Shown here: positions 48,701 to 61,978 of the stretch, piece after piece
How positions within the stretch are numbered: the first letter of the stretch is position 1
How the letters are laid out: every line of letters starts with the position of its first letter
Assembly: GCA_905221605.1 (NCBI GenBank)
Contig: CAJNDS010002170.1
Span: forward strand, 248,001-312,000
Length of the DNA stretch: 64,000 nt
Direction: 5' to 3'
From: Symbiodinium natans
Taxonomy: Eukaryota; Sar; Dinophyceae; Suessiales; Symbiodiniaceae
Position numbers and translations under genes: made by a program
The notes under the pieces: model-generated
Seen by the model: the letters and a program-made list of their open reading frames with translations, nothing else
Database searches by the model: none
What the model was told of the DNA's origin: nothing

Positions 48701-51700
48701 TGGCCAGGAGAGGGGGCGAGGGGCCTTTTCCTTGTCAGTCTGCTTTAGTTCTTCCTGCGACGTGACTCAGCTAAGCAGGTGGCCCAAAAAAGCAGCTGTC
48801 CACCCAAAGTCCATTCTCCCATTAAGCCACCCTCTTCCCTCATATCCACCAAAAGCAGCAGGGTACTCTGCGCTGAGTAGAAGAACAAAGAGAGCAAGTC
48901 GCGTGCCGGGTTTTTCTGTGAGAAGCACAGAAACTACCGCACCATGTGTAATTTTGGGGTACAACAGCTGGACAAAGGCAACGCAGAAGTTCTATGTCAA
49001 CTTCTGTCCGATGGAGCACCCTGGCAAGCACAGCCGAACATGACAGCTTGTGCTTCCTTGTGCTTCCCCCGCGCTGTCCTGGAAGAAGTCTGGGTCCAAT
49101 GGGTTTCACGACATGCGTCGAAGGTCGGGCAGCCACAGTACATTGCTGAAGCTGCACACGCTGCACAACTCTTTCGAGGAGCGCTGCGTGCTGCGTGTGA
49201 CATCAGTTCTGCTTGCATCAGTTGCGCCGTCGTGGGCAGCCGCTTGCCAGGACATGCGGCTCACCTTTGTCGGCCAGGGCTATGTTGAAGACGTGTCGTG
49301 GGACCTTCCTCCCAGCGACAGCCCGCCAACAGAGGGCGCGGCGAAGGATGAGTCCGATTTGCTCCGGATGGGCGAGACCTGCACCTCACCGGCAACCCAG
49401 CGCTCAGTGCTCGCGGTTCAGTTCCTTTTCATGTCTGCTCATCTTGAGGTGTCGGGAGCGAGAAGGCACGAGCACTGAGTTGAGTTGAGTTGCAGATCCG
49501 TGGCCTCCAAACATGTGTGTCCGCAGGTCGTTAGCTTCCAGCTCAACAACTCCGGAAAGTCCGTATTGCGGTTCCAGTTTCCCGAGCTGCCGGCGCCGCT
49601 GGCAGGCTGTTTGCAGCTGCTTGTCTTGTACATCTTCGTGAGACTTTGTGCTTATTCAAACACTTTCCGACACCCACCGGCTTTCCGATGCGGGCCTTCG
49701 GGTTGCCTGCGAAACACTCAGGATCACTCCATCAGTGGGACATGTACTGCCTGGCATGAAGAAGTCGCTGCCTGACAGCAAGTGTCCGCCTGCATTTTGG
49801 TTCGTGGCGTGCCTGCCAAGTACTTCAGCAAAGGGGTCCCAAGTTTCAACGGTCGTCATGTGAGCAAAGGATCTGCTTCACGTATCGCCCAGCCGAGAGC
49901 ATGCAGGCAGATGTGTCTGTGCCCGTCCAAGTAGCAGCTCGGCTCAGAAGAGGACGGAAAAAGATGGAGTTTCTCACCATCTTGAATCTTGACTATGGCT
50001 TTTTTTGTGGGAATTTCAACAGTTCTCACTCTCACATCGCAAGCGTCGCAGTCCCCATCGGGCTCTCGAGGCTGGTATTACTCCGGAGGGTGATATCCAG
50101 GACCGGAACAGGGCTCCCTCTAGGGAGGTTAAGAAAGCCCATGGCTTGCCTTCCTTGTTGCAAAGACTCCTGGACCGACTTTGCTAATCGATGTTTTCAG
50201 GATTGGGACAACACCAATATGGAGGACGCAGGGGACGGGGACGAGCCTGCCGCCCCAGTCGCTTGCCGAATATTTCGTTATCGTTTAGCTAATTTTGGTA
50301 TTTGCCCCAAGCTGTTGTTTGTGAGGCTCTCGAGAGCTTTTTCTTGCTCCCCCGTGCCTGTGCTTGACTCGTGCTCGTGTGGGCTTGTGTGTTTCTTTTC
50401 TTGTGGGTCTGTATGTGCTCGAACGCTGTCACTCCAGCCCTTCATGTTCCGTCCGATTGAAACGGGCACTGATCCACTCTGATAGCTGTCCCGGCGAGGC
50501 CTCCGAACCGGCGCATTCCGTGGTGGACGGTACAGCCCGCGAGATGCCACTCAGGCAGGGTCAGCTTCACGATGCTTCACGCTGAGAGCAGGTGCTAACA
50601 TAGTGCTGACTTGCCCTCGAATTTCACGGCGTTGCTCTGAGGATCCTTGCTGCAGCAGATCAGATGGCGTACGAGTGCGGCACAGAGCGTATCCACTTCA
50701 GCCCGACGGTCCTCTTCCAGACTCGCCTTCATCGCTTCACGGCGACGCAGCTTTAGCAGTGCATGCGCCATGTGAACGGCTTGCTAATCGCGTCGATGTG
50801 TGTTTCGGCTTCCTGACTTCTGATGCAAAAGGTAGCAAATCCTTCGAAGATTGCACTGCCATACAACTGGCGAATCCTTCCCGCAAGCGGCGTTGCTTTG
50901 CTGCACATTCTGCCATCAGAGCTCCCTTGTTCCGGAATCTGGAAAGTTTGGGTGCTGAGAGCATCGTTGAGCTGTGAAAGCACCCTGCGCCAAGGCAGAT
51001 GTCAAAGCTGGGCTGCAGTCCTATTCCGTCACCCCCATGCGAGGCACCAGCAATCCGCCCTAAACCAATTTTATGCAGAACATCCTCGCATGGCCCCGAG
51101 TTTCTCCCGAAGGTACGATTGCAGCAGGCAGCTCCCAGGAGTTCCAGATTCGCTTTGCGCCAAAGGAGGTGGATGACTTCGCTGGCATACTGGTCGTTCG
51201 GATGCAGTGCGTAGTACCTGCGAGTGCTGTTGTATGCACTGGGACCCAAGGACAGTCGCATGCCAATCCAGGAGCTAGTGACAGCTAGTGGATAGCTGCC
51301 GTAATTCTCAGCAGTGGACACGCCGCGTTGATGCAGGGCTGTAGCTGCTTGTGGCCACTTCAGATCTTCAAAGTGATGGCAAAGTTTGAGGAGCCGCTTC
51401 GCATCCCTTTGGCAGCCGCGGCCCTCCGACCCTGGTGCCACTTCGAGGCCGTGGTAGAGCGGCTTCCATGGTTGCGCGAGATGGCACTCGTATGGATGCT
51501 CTTGGGGTCGGAGTCTGCACTCCTCATTAGTTTTGGAAGTGCAGGTCCCAATCAGCGACTACAGATCACGCCGTCAAGCAGAGACGCCTCTGGACCCCAA
51601 GTACCAGGCAATGGGTGGGCTGGACTGTTGAATTCATCCGGATAACGGCTTTTGAAAGTTGAAATACATCCGAGTGCACGTCACGTCGTGGCCTCTGCAG

Positions 51701-54700
51701 GTCATCGAGTTCGAGTCGCTCGGCACCAAGGTGCGGAACACCAAGCGGTTTTATGCACCTTGGCTTTGAGCATTCGAGAAGTGAGACGATATTCACGCTT
51801 GTTGATCCTTTGTTCAAAGAGCTCCCAGCTTATGAGGTTCTGAATCCAACGTCCGACACCTACGAGTTCCACTGGATGCCTGAAGAGACGGAGAAGAAGG
51901 AGACTGAGGACCCCTTCCGCTGCCTATCCAAGCCCTGCCCCAAGATACCAAGCCTCTGCTGGCTGCTGCTTGTCTGGCACAAATTTGTGGGGAGGGGGAG
52001 AATCAAAGAAATGAGGCGGGGCACCATCCTCCCGGGCAAGAAGTACGAGATGCTCTTTGAGTACCTGCCAGCAGCGGCTGGGATGTGCAGTCTGGAAGCT
52101 TAAACGAGCTTCTTGAACATGGAGAGGTCGCTCAAGGGTGCCTTTGAAGTGCCATGAAGTGTTGGCTGCGGACCAAGGATACGGAGATCCACGAGTCGCG
52201 GTGGCTCTTCTCCGTGCCAGGGAAGGCATCCCAGGCTTTCGTACTGGTGGGCACGGTGAAGGAACCTCGGATGGGTGTCCTGGCAGAAAACAGGGTTGGC
52301 TGGGTCAGCTTCAGTGGAAGACGAGAAAGCACCCCCTTTTTGTGAACGCTTGCGCGCGCCACCTCGGCAGCCGGGCCGGCAGGGTTTCTGGGAAAGACCG
52401 CTCTGAGCCATACACAATCTTCCAAGGCGCACTTCTGCATGCACTGCCTCCAGGACGCTCCTCTAACCAAGCCAACAGCACCCTCCAAGACGCTTCTCTA
52501 AGCCAAGCACCGCCTTTGAAGACACACCTCAAAAAAAGGGGGAGGAGTCCTAGAAAAGGCGGGGGGCCAGGGCGGGTCAGGGTTGACCCAAAACAGCGTG
52601 CATTTGGAGCATGGGAAGGGTTGGGTTAGGGGGAAGGAGCGCTTCCGCTTCCCGGCAGGAAGCCGAGGCGAATTGTCACAAATTGGACGAAGCACGCCGG
52701 TAGTAGATTAGACTGGTTTTGGCGCGTCTGATTGACAGGATGTTCAGTTCAATCACCTGGCCAAGAGGCACATGCTCCAATACAACCGCGAGCAGCGTTA
52801 GTAAGAAGAGATGGAAGAGCATGAACTTTGACTCGAAGAATGTGCTTGAATGCAGATCTCGAATCCAGGACTGGATCGGCCCTGCATCAAGTTCAACCGC
52901 CTTCTGCTTGGCGGGAAGGCCACGGAGAAAGTCTGCATTGTGAACAAGGCCAGGGTGAACACAGAACCGACGTGAACCTCGAAGAGCCTGAGCCTGAATG
53001 AGTCTCAGAGCTTCCTGGGCCACAGGAGCACCTGCCCTTCAGTTTTGCTTTCGACCGGAAGAGCTATGAAACGGACGGCCCGGCTGCGATCTCTCTCTCC
53101 CCGGACTCCGGCGTGGTCGGCCCCGGCTCCGCGGCCTTCGCAGGTTTTCCGCAGGTGTTCCGCAGGTTTGTTGCGTCGTTTGTTGTTTCGGGGGTTTCGG
53201 GTGGAGGAGTGGTGGACGTTCGGGCGGAAAAAACGGCAAGCTGCGGAAAGTGTTCGGTGCCGGAGCCATGGCTCGTAGCCCCGTTGACGCTGAGGTGCTT
53301 CCTTCCCCATTGAGGTCACCTTCTCCCCGAAGGAGGAGCGATTCTTCAACTACAACGCTGCTTGGGTCGAAGACATGAAGCATGTCGAACCTAGTGCCGC
53401 CCGGTTTGCACACCTTGTTGGTTCGAAGGTTGTGTGCAACATCAAGCGCAAAGAGAAGCCGCTCCTCCTCAACATCAAGGGCGAAGGCAGCTGTCATGGC
53501 CTATGACCGTTAGATCGCGTAAATTGTCTGCTCGCGCCTGAAGGTTACAAAATCCACACAAAGCTCGTCCTGGAGGAAGCAGATCGCGAAGGCAGAGTGC
53601 TTCACCCAGGTGTGAAAGAGCTTCGGCGGCAGTTCAGCATGCCGTTGCGATCTGCGGCTATTGTGTTCATATCCTTTTCTCGATCATTGCCGATCTTCCT
53701 GAGGAGCTTCTGGATTTTGGCGATATGCAGGCGCAGGGGTTGGATTTTTGTTGGGCAAGAGTCGGAGTAGCGAAGGTAGCCTGTGTGGCGGTGACTCGCT
53801 GGGGCGCTGGGGGGCGCTGGGGGGCGGGCAGGGGCGGGCAGGTGCAGGAGAGGCAGAGCTTCACCCTGAAGCTCAGCAGCCCCACCTTCGAGCGAGACCG
53901 CAGCGGCGCCGCCGCCGACGCAGCGGACGAGTCCGTCGCCGTCAGTTGCTTGGTCTCGGAGGTGGTTTTTGGAACGGACGCGAGTCGATGCCCCATGCTC
54001 TACCGATGTTGCAGACCTGGGTGAGGTTGTTTTGTTCCTTGTGCGGCGTTGGTTTGTGCGAGGCTACGACTTCATCTGGCAGCTGCGCAGCGCGACGGGG
54101 CGGCTGATGACCCCGCAGGCGGAGGTGCCGCCGTACCTGACCATCACTCCTGTGCACGGCGTGGCTACGCAAGATGGTGAGACGGCCAGGGCCCCGCGCA
54201 GACTCTTGAGCTTGTCCTGAGCCTCTCAAGGGTCTGTCATGAGCCTCGCCGTTTTAGGTCATCACCATCGAGTACACGCCCACCGATGCTCACAAGCTGG
54301 ATGGCGCTTCTTTGCGCATGCTCATCCCGTCAGGCTGGGACCGGGAGAGCCCCCCCCTCAGTGAGCCTCTGTGAGTACCTGCCGACGGATGCAGAGGCCC
54401 TGACGATGCCAGCTACACCTTGGGGCTAGCTGGCCGCGCCTACAGGTCGGAGTATGGACAGTATGAAGTGTCGAGCTCCACCGATCCCAAAGCAGAAGCA
54501 TGAAGCCATTCCCTCAGGCCCATGTTGGATTTCTCCACTCACAACCACGACTTTGGGCCTTGTTTCGTCAAGCGCCACTTGGCTATTGGGGTCCTTCGGG
54601 CCCAGTAGCAAGTTAAGCAGTCTAGCAGAGTCTTGAGTCTTTCGATGCCCTGAGTTTCTGGTACCCCTGCGTGGCCTTGAAGCTCTGCCTCTTGTTTCTG

Positions 54701-57700
54701 AGTGAGTCGCAAGGTACTGCGGCCAGCGCAGGGGAGCCCTCACAGGGAAAAACGCCTATGGAAAGATTGGACCTGACGGTCACAAACCGAGGCACCCTCA
54801 TCGTATGGAGTGTTACACAGGTACCACTGAGTCTTGTTGCATTAATGTGCCAAAGCTCTTCCAGAATTGCAGAAGTGACTGATCAAATCGTGTTCGGGCC
54901 TTCTTTTTCGTGAAGCGTGAAAAGGCATGACGGACTGCTGGCTTTCAACGACTTTCCAGCGGACGGGATACCTGGACGTGCAGCTTCCGGCCTCCATGGT
55001 GGAAGCTGGATCGAGTGGAGCTAAGTTGACTCGACCGGCAGCATTCGACAAATGACGCCCAGAGGGAGAGGGAACGGGAGCCATTGCATCTCCATGTGCT
55101 TGATTCTCTGCTCAGGTCGGTCGTTGTGCCTATCATCTTCACTCCGAAAGACTATGTCGACTATCGAGAGTGCAGCTGGGCTGGCTGAGTCAAGCCTAGA
55201 GGGTCTCTCCGTGCTATGTGAATTTGGAGGCCGGGACTCTTGTTCAAGTAAATGCCCTGGTGTTGGAGGCATTGAGTTTGTCGTGAACGATTGCACCAAG
55301 TACTACGTCAACCTTAGAGGCGCTCCACCACGCACCGCTTTAAGCGCTGCATCTTCTTCTTCTTCTTCTTCTTCTTTGCTCCCTGCAGGGTTCTGAACCT
55401 TTGGGGACCGATGTTGTTTGCCAGCGGCACAGGCCAGGGATGTCCCCTCCAGCTGGAAGCAGCATCTTTGGCCATGCAGAACGTGGACTTCGGCGTGGCT
55501 GTTGGCAACACAGGCCTTTTAAGATTTTATTGTTGTATCACGTCCATCCTTTCTTTGGCATCTTACTTGCTTCGACCTTCAGCCCTTCCTTACAAAAGCC
55601 GCGCAGGTGTGAGCCGCAGCTTGCGGATAGTGAATCGGTCCGTGCGGCCTGTGGAGTTCTCCCTTCAAGACGCGGATGGAAAGCTGGCCGAAAAGTGCGT
55701 CTCGTGGGCACCCGCAATGCCCGTGAAGCTCAGGCCGGGTCCCGCTATGCACTTGCCGGACCATCACCGTGTCGTCTGAATGCGGCTGCTCGGTGTCACG
55801 TGCAGGCCAAAGGAGCAGACATCCTTCGAGCTGCGATACAAGCCTTCCTTTCCCATGCCTGTTTTCAAGCTGCCGCTGGTGGCAAGTTGCACCTCGGGAG
55901 CAGCAGAAGCGGCTCGCTAGTAGCATGTTATCTTAGCAGCAAAGCCCCAGCCCATGGGAAGTGCCTGAGGCAATTTCGGCATTGACATGCAGATCTGCCA
56001 CGTCACAGGCAGTTGCCACGCTGCGGAAGTTCGCTTGTCAGAGCGTCTGGCCCGCAAGAGCGTGGTCTCTGACCGCAGCTGTTTTTGTAGAGAGAGCCTC
56101 TGCCAGTTGATGCTTGTGCCTTTCGTAGGCACTCGCTCCTCTTCGGCGATGTGGTTTTCGGCGCCACGAGCACCAAGCGCGTGCACCTGCACAACTTTGG
56201 GGATTTGGGTGTGAAGTTCCGCTTCGAGACGCCTCCGAAGTTGCTGAACACCTTCTCCGTGGAGCCGTCGGAGGCCAGGCCTTTCCTTTGTTAAAGTTCG
56301 CCTAAAGGATAGCCAGGGATAGAGCCTTGAAGTCCCTTTGTGAGGGCTATGCGGCCTCCCGGGACAACGTCCTCCTGCAGGTGAAGTTCCATCCACAGAG
56401 GCAGCGCCAGTGCGCCGCAAAGCTTTCTCAAAAGCTCTCGTTCTGCCCTCAAGATTTGAGGTCTGGATCAGACTCCCATCCCAAGCGGCTGCGCTGCATT
56501 CTGGAGCCGCCGTACCAGCAGGCTAGATGGCCTGCCGGAACCCTGCAGATTGTCTTCGCAGTGTCACCATAGCACTTATTACTAAGCCTTCGTGTGTGAC
56601 CGGCAAACAGTGACGAGAGCGTATTTTGGTGAGATGGTAGCATGACGCTACAGGAGCCGATCGAGCTCATCGTGCAGGGCAACGGCATCGAGCAGCCCGA
56701 TGGTTCGGCGTTGCAGCTGCAGTTCTCGACAGAAGTGTGCCTTGTCTGTAAACACATCGGTCTTTTGGAGCAATTCTGTCGTAAGGAGGGCCCCAGGCCC
56801 GAACCCTCCTAGATTTCTTCCCTTGCGTCGCTGTTCCTCATCCGAGGCGCGAGCGCAAGGTCCAAGAGCGCCTCGTCCGCACGCACACTTCCGTATACTT
56901 CAGCACGCTTCAGCACGCTTCAGCACGATTCAGCACACTTCCGCACCTGCTCTTGATATCCTGAGCACGAGCGTGCAAGCGACACACTGCCAAACGACAG
57001 ACAATATGTCGGACTGTCAGCTGTTTCTGCATGATGGCGAGGATCACTTTCCCGCCGAACGGCAAGAACACGACCTCCGAGCCATGGAAGGCGTGGATTC
57101 AAGATCCAGGTGGTTAATCGTAGCTTTGAACCATCATTTTTGCATCTTGGAGCATGTATATTCTGTGTTGGGGCCTTTAATTTCATGAAGCCGAGTGACG
57201 CAGGTCCGGCCTGTGATCAGCACGGAAGTCCCTGCGGGGGAAACCTTCTTCTCCTGTCCTGGAGAGTGCCTTGGTGAATCCCAACTCCATCGGCTTTTTG
57301 GAGCCTTGCCGCAGCCATGTGGAGAGCTGCGGCGTGCTGAGGATCACCGTGCCGGCCGGAGGACAGGCGACGATACCCATTACGTATCGGCCGCTCACGA
57401 TGACCCGCGCAGGCGATGCCGAGGCTTGAGCTCCACACACTTCAGCTAAAGTTTCGCTTCACAATCTGTCTGTGTGCACGTATTCACGTGTAACACACAT
57501 GTTTTCAGTACGCGCGTGGCGAACTTAGGATAATGTTCGTTCGGGGGTCAGGCTAATTGAATCCTGCCTGTTTATCATGGTCAGTTGGGTCGCAAGGCTG
57601 ATGAGGATGAGTCACCCACAAAGGGCAAGAAGAAGGATCCTATCCCACAGAAGCTTGGCCCGAAGTTCCTATGTCTTGAGCGATTGGTTCAAGATGATGT

Positions 57701-60700
57701 TTGAGTTTGCAACTTCTTCGTCGTTTCGGGGCCCTCCTGCTGTGAGGAAGCACATCGGCCGGCTGTTCGCTGCCATGCCGGATGGGAGCGCCTTCGTGTG
57801 GGCGCTCGAAGGCCATATGCGGGCTATGCAAGGGAACTGCCATGATAGGCGCAAGGTCAAGACCTGAATGGCTACCAAAATAGCATGAGGAAAGCTACGA
57901 GGGCATCCTGCCATATGTTCCAATGCAGCGCTGCCTCAGGTGTCTCGAATCCTCCTGGACAAGACAAGAAGTTAACCGCGGAAGTGCAGTGCAAGACTCC
58001 ACATCTCCAGCGGCTTGGTGGCAAATGAATTGCACAGTCCTGTCCTACCACATGCCCTAGAGCCCTGACATATCTTTTGATGTTGCTCAACGGGCGAGAA
58101 TTATGGGTTGTCGCAGGGTTGTGTGCATACTGATACGTTGCTACATGTTTGAGAGTTGGCGCTTGCCAGTGGCGAGGAGCATTCCACTGACGAACTGGCT
58201 GCAGCAGAACCAGCGCTTCCACGTGGAGATTACTTTGGTGCAGCCGGCGGAAGCGACCGAGGCCTTACGACCTCACGACACTGTCAGCATTGCACCATAG
58301 GGGTCAAACCTTCGGGCCACGAGTGCCTCCGTACCTTGTCGGCAACACCGTACCCCCCAGAGCCACGTAGTACGAAAAAGGTACGAAAGGGATGCTGGAG
58401 TATCGTTCGCCGGAAACGGGTTTGGGATAAACTGCCGACGACTGTGCGACACTGGTGCTATAGCTCCCGCATGCCCTCTAAGTATATCTCAGCTTTGACT
58501 CAGAATGTCGGGTCAAAGGAATTTTCTGGTTGGATGGGAATGCGCATGTGTGTGTGTGTGTGGGAGTTCTCTTTGCAGCAGGAGATCAAGCTGAATGGCA
58601 TCGGCACCTTCGATGCCACACTCTCAGCTCTCGCTGCATCAAGTGATTCTGCGCGGATTTTGGCGGCCAACGAGCCCTCTCCGGCCCTCTCCTGCAGGTG
58701 CCGGCAGGGCAAGCAAAGGACTACAAGTTCAACGTCTATGCTTACAGGGAAGGCGCTGCCGTTGTTCGGGTTGTCTTTACCAATCCAAAGACAGAGGCTT
58801 TGCGGCACACTGTCTGCTCGTTTGTCGTGTTTGGGTTCGCAGAGGGGCTGTGCGTAGCCCCGAACCTCTTAGACTTTCTCTCGTAACCCCCGAGGAAGAG
58901 TTTGTTGGGCACGAGATCAACTTCAAGTTCGTTGCACCGAAGTCGATCGACACCCTCAGCTTCAGCACCATCTGCCGTCAAGTAGCCACCCGATCCATCT
59001 CGGCCCCTTGGAACCCAACTTGGAGTGCCTCAGGGGGCCTTAGGGCCGTGAGGTCCATGCTTTTGCCGATGAAATCCTTGCTGAAGCGATATGCTTCGCT
59101 AAGGTCATGAACCCCTTGTCCTCCGTGGCGAAGTTCAAGTGCCAGGCCACACACCAGGATTTCCGATTCTCGCAGACGGAGTTCTCAGCACCTCGCCTTA
59201 AGCAGAGAGCCAGGCACCGTAGTTCCAACACGTGGCAAAACAAGTCTTCCCACCTGGCCGTGACGAAGGTGGCACCCAACTCAGAGGCCACGGTGGACGT
59301 CCTCTTCCGGCCGGTGATTGTGGGGTCTGGCGAAGCCAAGCTTTCCTTGAGCCGCTCGCCGTTTACACCCTCTGAGAGGTAGCCTGAGACGAGGGGGGAA
59401 GGATGGTAAGGAACATGAACCGGCGGAGTGGTGACCCACAGCTCAGGTTCCCCAGAGCTCGGTGACTTTCCGCACCTTGACTAAGGTTCCCAAGGTGTTG
59501 AAGTTTCACAAACCATCTTGGTCCCGGGGAATTCGAAATGTTGGAAGTATGCAACGAAGAGTGGTGTTAGTAGCGGCAAATGCTAAGGCCTTTTGCAGCT
59601 TTTCCACTTCAACAGCAGGTCATGTGGGGATCAGGTTCCAGAAAGCTTGGCACTGAGGTACACTGTCGAGTATGCAGCGAAGCCGGCAGGCCACTGAACT
59701 CCCCCGGCGAGAAATCGTGCGTGTCGTGTTGAGTCTACTATTACCACTACCGCTATCGCTACCGCTACCGCTACCACTACTACCACTACCATTCCCACCG
59801 CCAGTCTGGCGCCGTAAATCTCACACGCGGGAGTGCCCTGCAGGGGGGAAATTGTGGGCCAGTGGAAAAACACACGCGAGGTGCGGGTTCTTTTTGATTT
59901 CTCGGGCCGCCAGGGCGGCAGCAGTGTGGTGCTGCTTTTCCAGCATGCGGAAAGGCCTGCAGTGGCCGGGCGGAAATGGTGGCATTTTTAGGCACATCTT
60001 CTTTCGGGAAGCACGGAAAGGCCCCACAGAAACGGTTCGTGCTCGTAAAAAGCCTGCAGCAGGGAGACTGTGTTGTTTTTCTGCTGTTGGCGGACAGTTA
60101 CAGTGGACAAAAACCAGCGTGGCCTTCTCGCGTGCGGGAAGGAAAACACCAGTGTGGCGCTCCTTTTTTCGCGCACGGGAAGGCGTTGCCGGAGGAAACG
60201 CTGCGCGCAGAACTCGTGTTTTTCAGCTCGTTCTGAAATATCGGGGTGGGGCTATCGTTATCGTTTCTCGTTTCGTGCCGTGGCCTTTCGCTAATCTGAG
60301 CTTTGCTTTCATGTTTCGCTTTATAGTGGGAAGCCTGTTGCAAAAGGGCTTCGCGTTGACAGTGTAAGCGTTTCGGGTTTGCACTACTGCTTGGGGTCGG
60401 GTTTCAATCTGGGGTTTAGGGTAACGTCCCTTTCTTGGGAGTAAGGGTTAAGGGTTTGAGAGTTGTGGGTTGATGCCCGGCGTCAGACCTGGATGCAAGA
60501 AAGAGTTGTGGGTTGTGCTCTTTAAGGGCCTCGCTGGCTGGGGTAAGTGTTGGGGGTTTAAGAGTATTTTGCCTTCGAGCCATTCCCCGCCACCTCTCAC
60601 CCGCAGTGCCTGTTTCAAGCCTTCGGGTTTGAAGGGTATCAGGGGTTTAGGTCCTAATCAATTAATAATTGATTAATAATTAAATATTAATTTAATTAAT

Positions 60701-61928
60701 AATTAATTCATAATTATTATATTTTTATAATAAGCCTTCAGTGTGGACTGCAGAAATGAAGGGCTTCACGCTGCTTCGGGTCCCAGCTTAGGCTTTGCGA
60801 GGGTTTCGGAGTTTGGGGTTGCGCCAGACACGAAGCATGCCTTTTGCAAGCTCCGGAGTCCGTGAAAACGTGGCGTCAATTCATCGAACGCTTGTGGATC
60901 AGATTAAGAAAAATGAGAATAAGAAGAATAAGAAGCATGAGAATAAGAAGAACAAGAAGAATGAGAATAGAAATAAGCATGAGAATAAGAAGAACAGGAA
61001 GAATGAGAATAAGAAGAATAAGAGTAACAAGAAGAATAGCTGATTGATTGGGGGCAACAGCTCTGAGTGCCTTGGGAGGCCTGGAGAAGACGATCGTGTT
61101 CAAGGCGCCTCTGGGATCCATGGACTCCATACAACCTTTCCGGCTGCTCGGCGTCACTTCTCCTCGGTTTCTAAAGCTTATGCCCAGTGCGCGCACCCTT
61201 CTTCATACATAAACACCAGCAAAGCATCGCAAGCGATGGGCATAACCAGGTTCCTGCACTATGCCCAGAAAGCCACGACCTTCACCGCAACCATCGAAGC
61301 GGCGCCAGGTAAACGGCCCTGGGGTTTGGGCTTCGTTTTGTGTGTTGTAGCTGTGTTTTTTGGGGGGTTCCTTTTCTATGTTTGCTCTGGAGACTCCTGT
61401 GTCACCTCCGTGAGGCCAGAAGTCCGTAAGCTCAGACTTCGCTCCCGAGATCAAGGCCGGTGCTCAACGTGCCCAACCCCGTAGCTCCACCACAAGCACA
61501 GTCTGACTGTCTGACCCCCTAAGCTCTAGTATTCCCATGTCCGTGAACAGGAGGTGAAAGTGGAGGCTGCAGGAGCCGAGGGACAAGAGGTCTCCGTCAA
61601 TGCCGCCTGCCCGCAAGACAGGCCACCCAAGCCTTGTGGAATCTCAAGGTTGCGCGCAGTCCTGGAGTAGGTTGTGGTGCGCGAGAGGAAGGGCAGGCGG
61701 AAGAAGGGCAGGGAGTTGTGGTGCATGAGAGGTTCGGCATGAAAAGCACGAGTATTCGATAAACAAAAGGAAGACTCCGAGGCTGAGGCCCAGACAAAAG
61801 CCCCACTTGGCAGCACGAGAAAGAGAGTATCTTGAGCCCCGAGGTTAGATTCCAACCATCCGAACTCGGTGAGATTCGAGCGCTGCTGGTACTCACTTCG
61901 CAAGATGGCGGCGAGTACAAGGCAGCGT

Positions 61929-61978
<50 letters not shown>

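Larger units (their letters stand above)
59691..61232 (+). other. HYDIN intron with a composite repetitive insertion
   Basis: A 1.5-kb intron, long for this end of the gene. It holds a CTACCG-type run (59738-59795) and a GC-rich block (59870-60240) with two diverged copies of a segment around gggaaggc...ggaaacg...gtgctcg. It also holds degenerate GGTTTAGGG words (60415-60470, 60640-60652), a 75-base AT-only patch (60656-60732) and an AAG/AAT-rich tract (60898-61038). No coding exon is evident. Confidence 0.6.

Noticed and set aside
47822-48748. A single 308-residue gene
   Set aside because: It contains parts of HYDIN exons in frame by chance. The alignment shows introns and frame changes at 47930, 48126 and 48225.
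60844-61043. Lysine/asparagine repeat protein
   Set aside because: The frame is produced by an AAG/AAT-rich tract. All frames are biased in the same way, and no exon signal is present.
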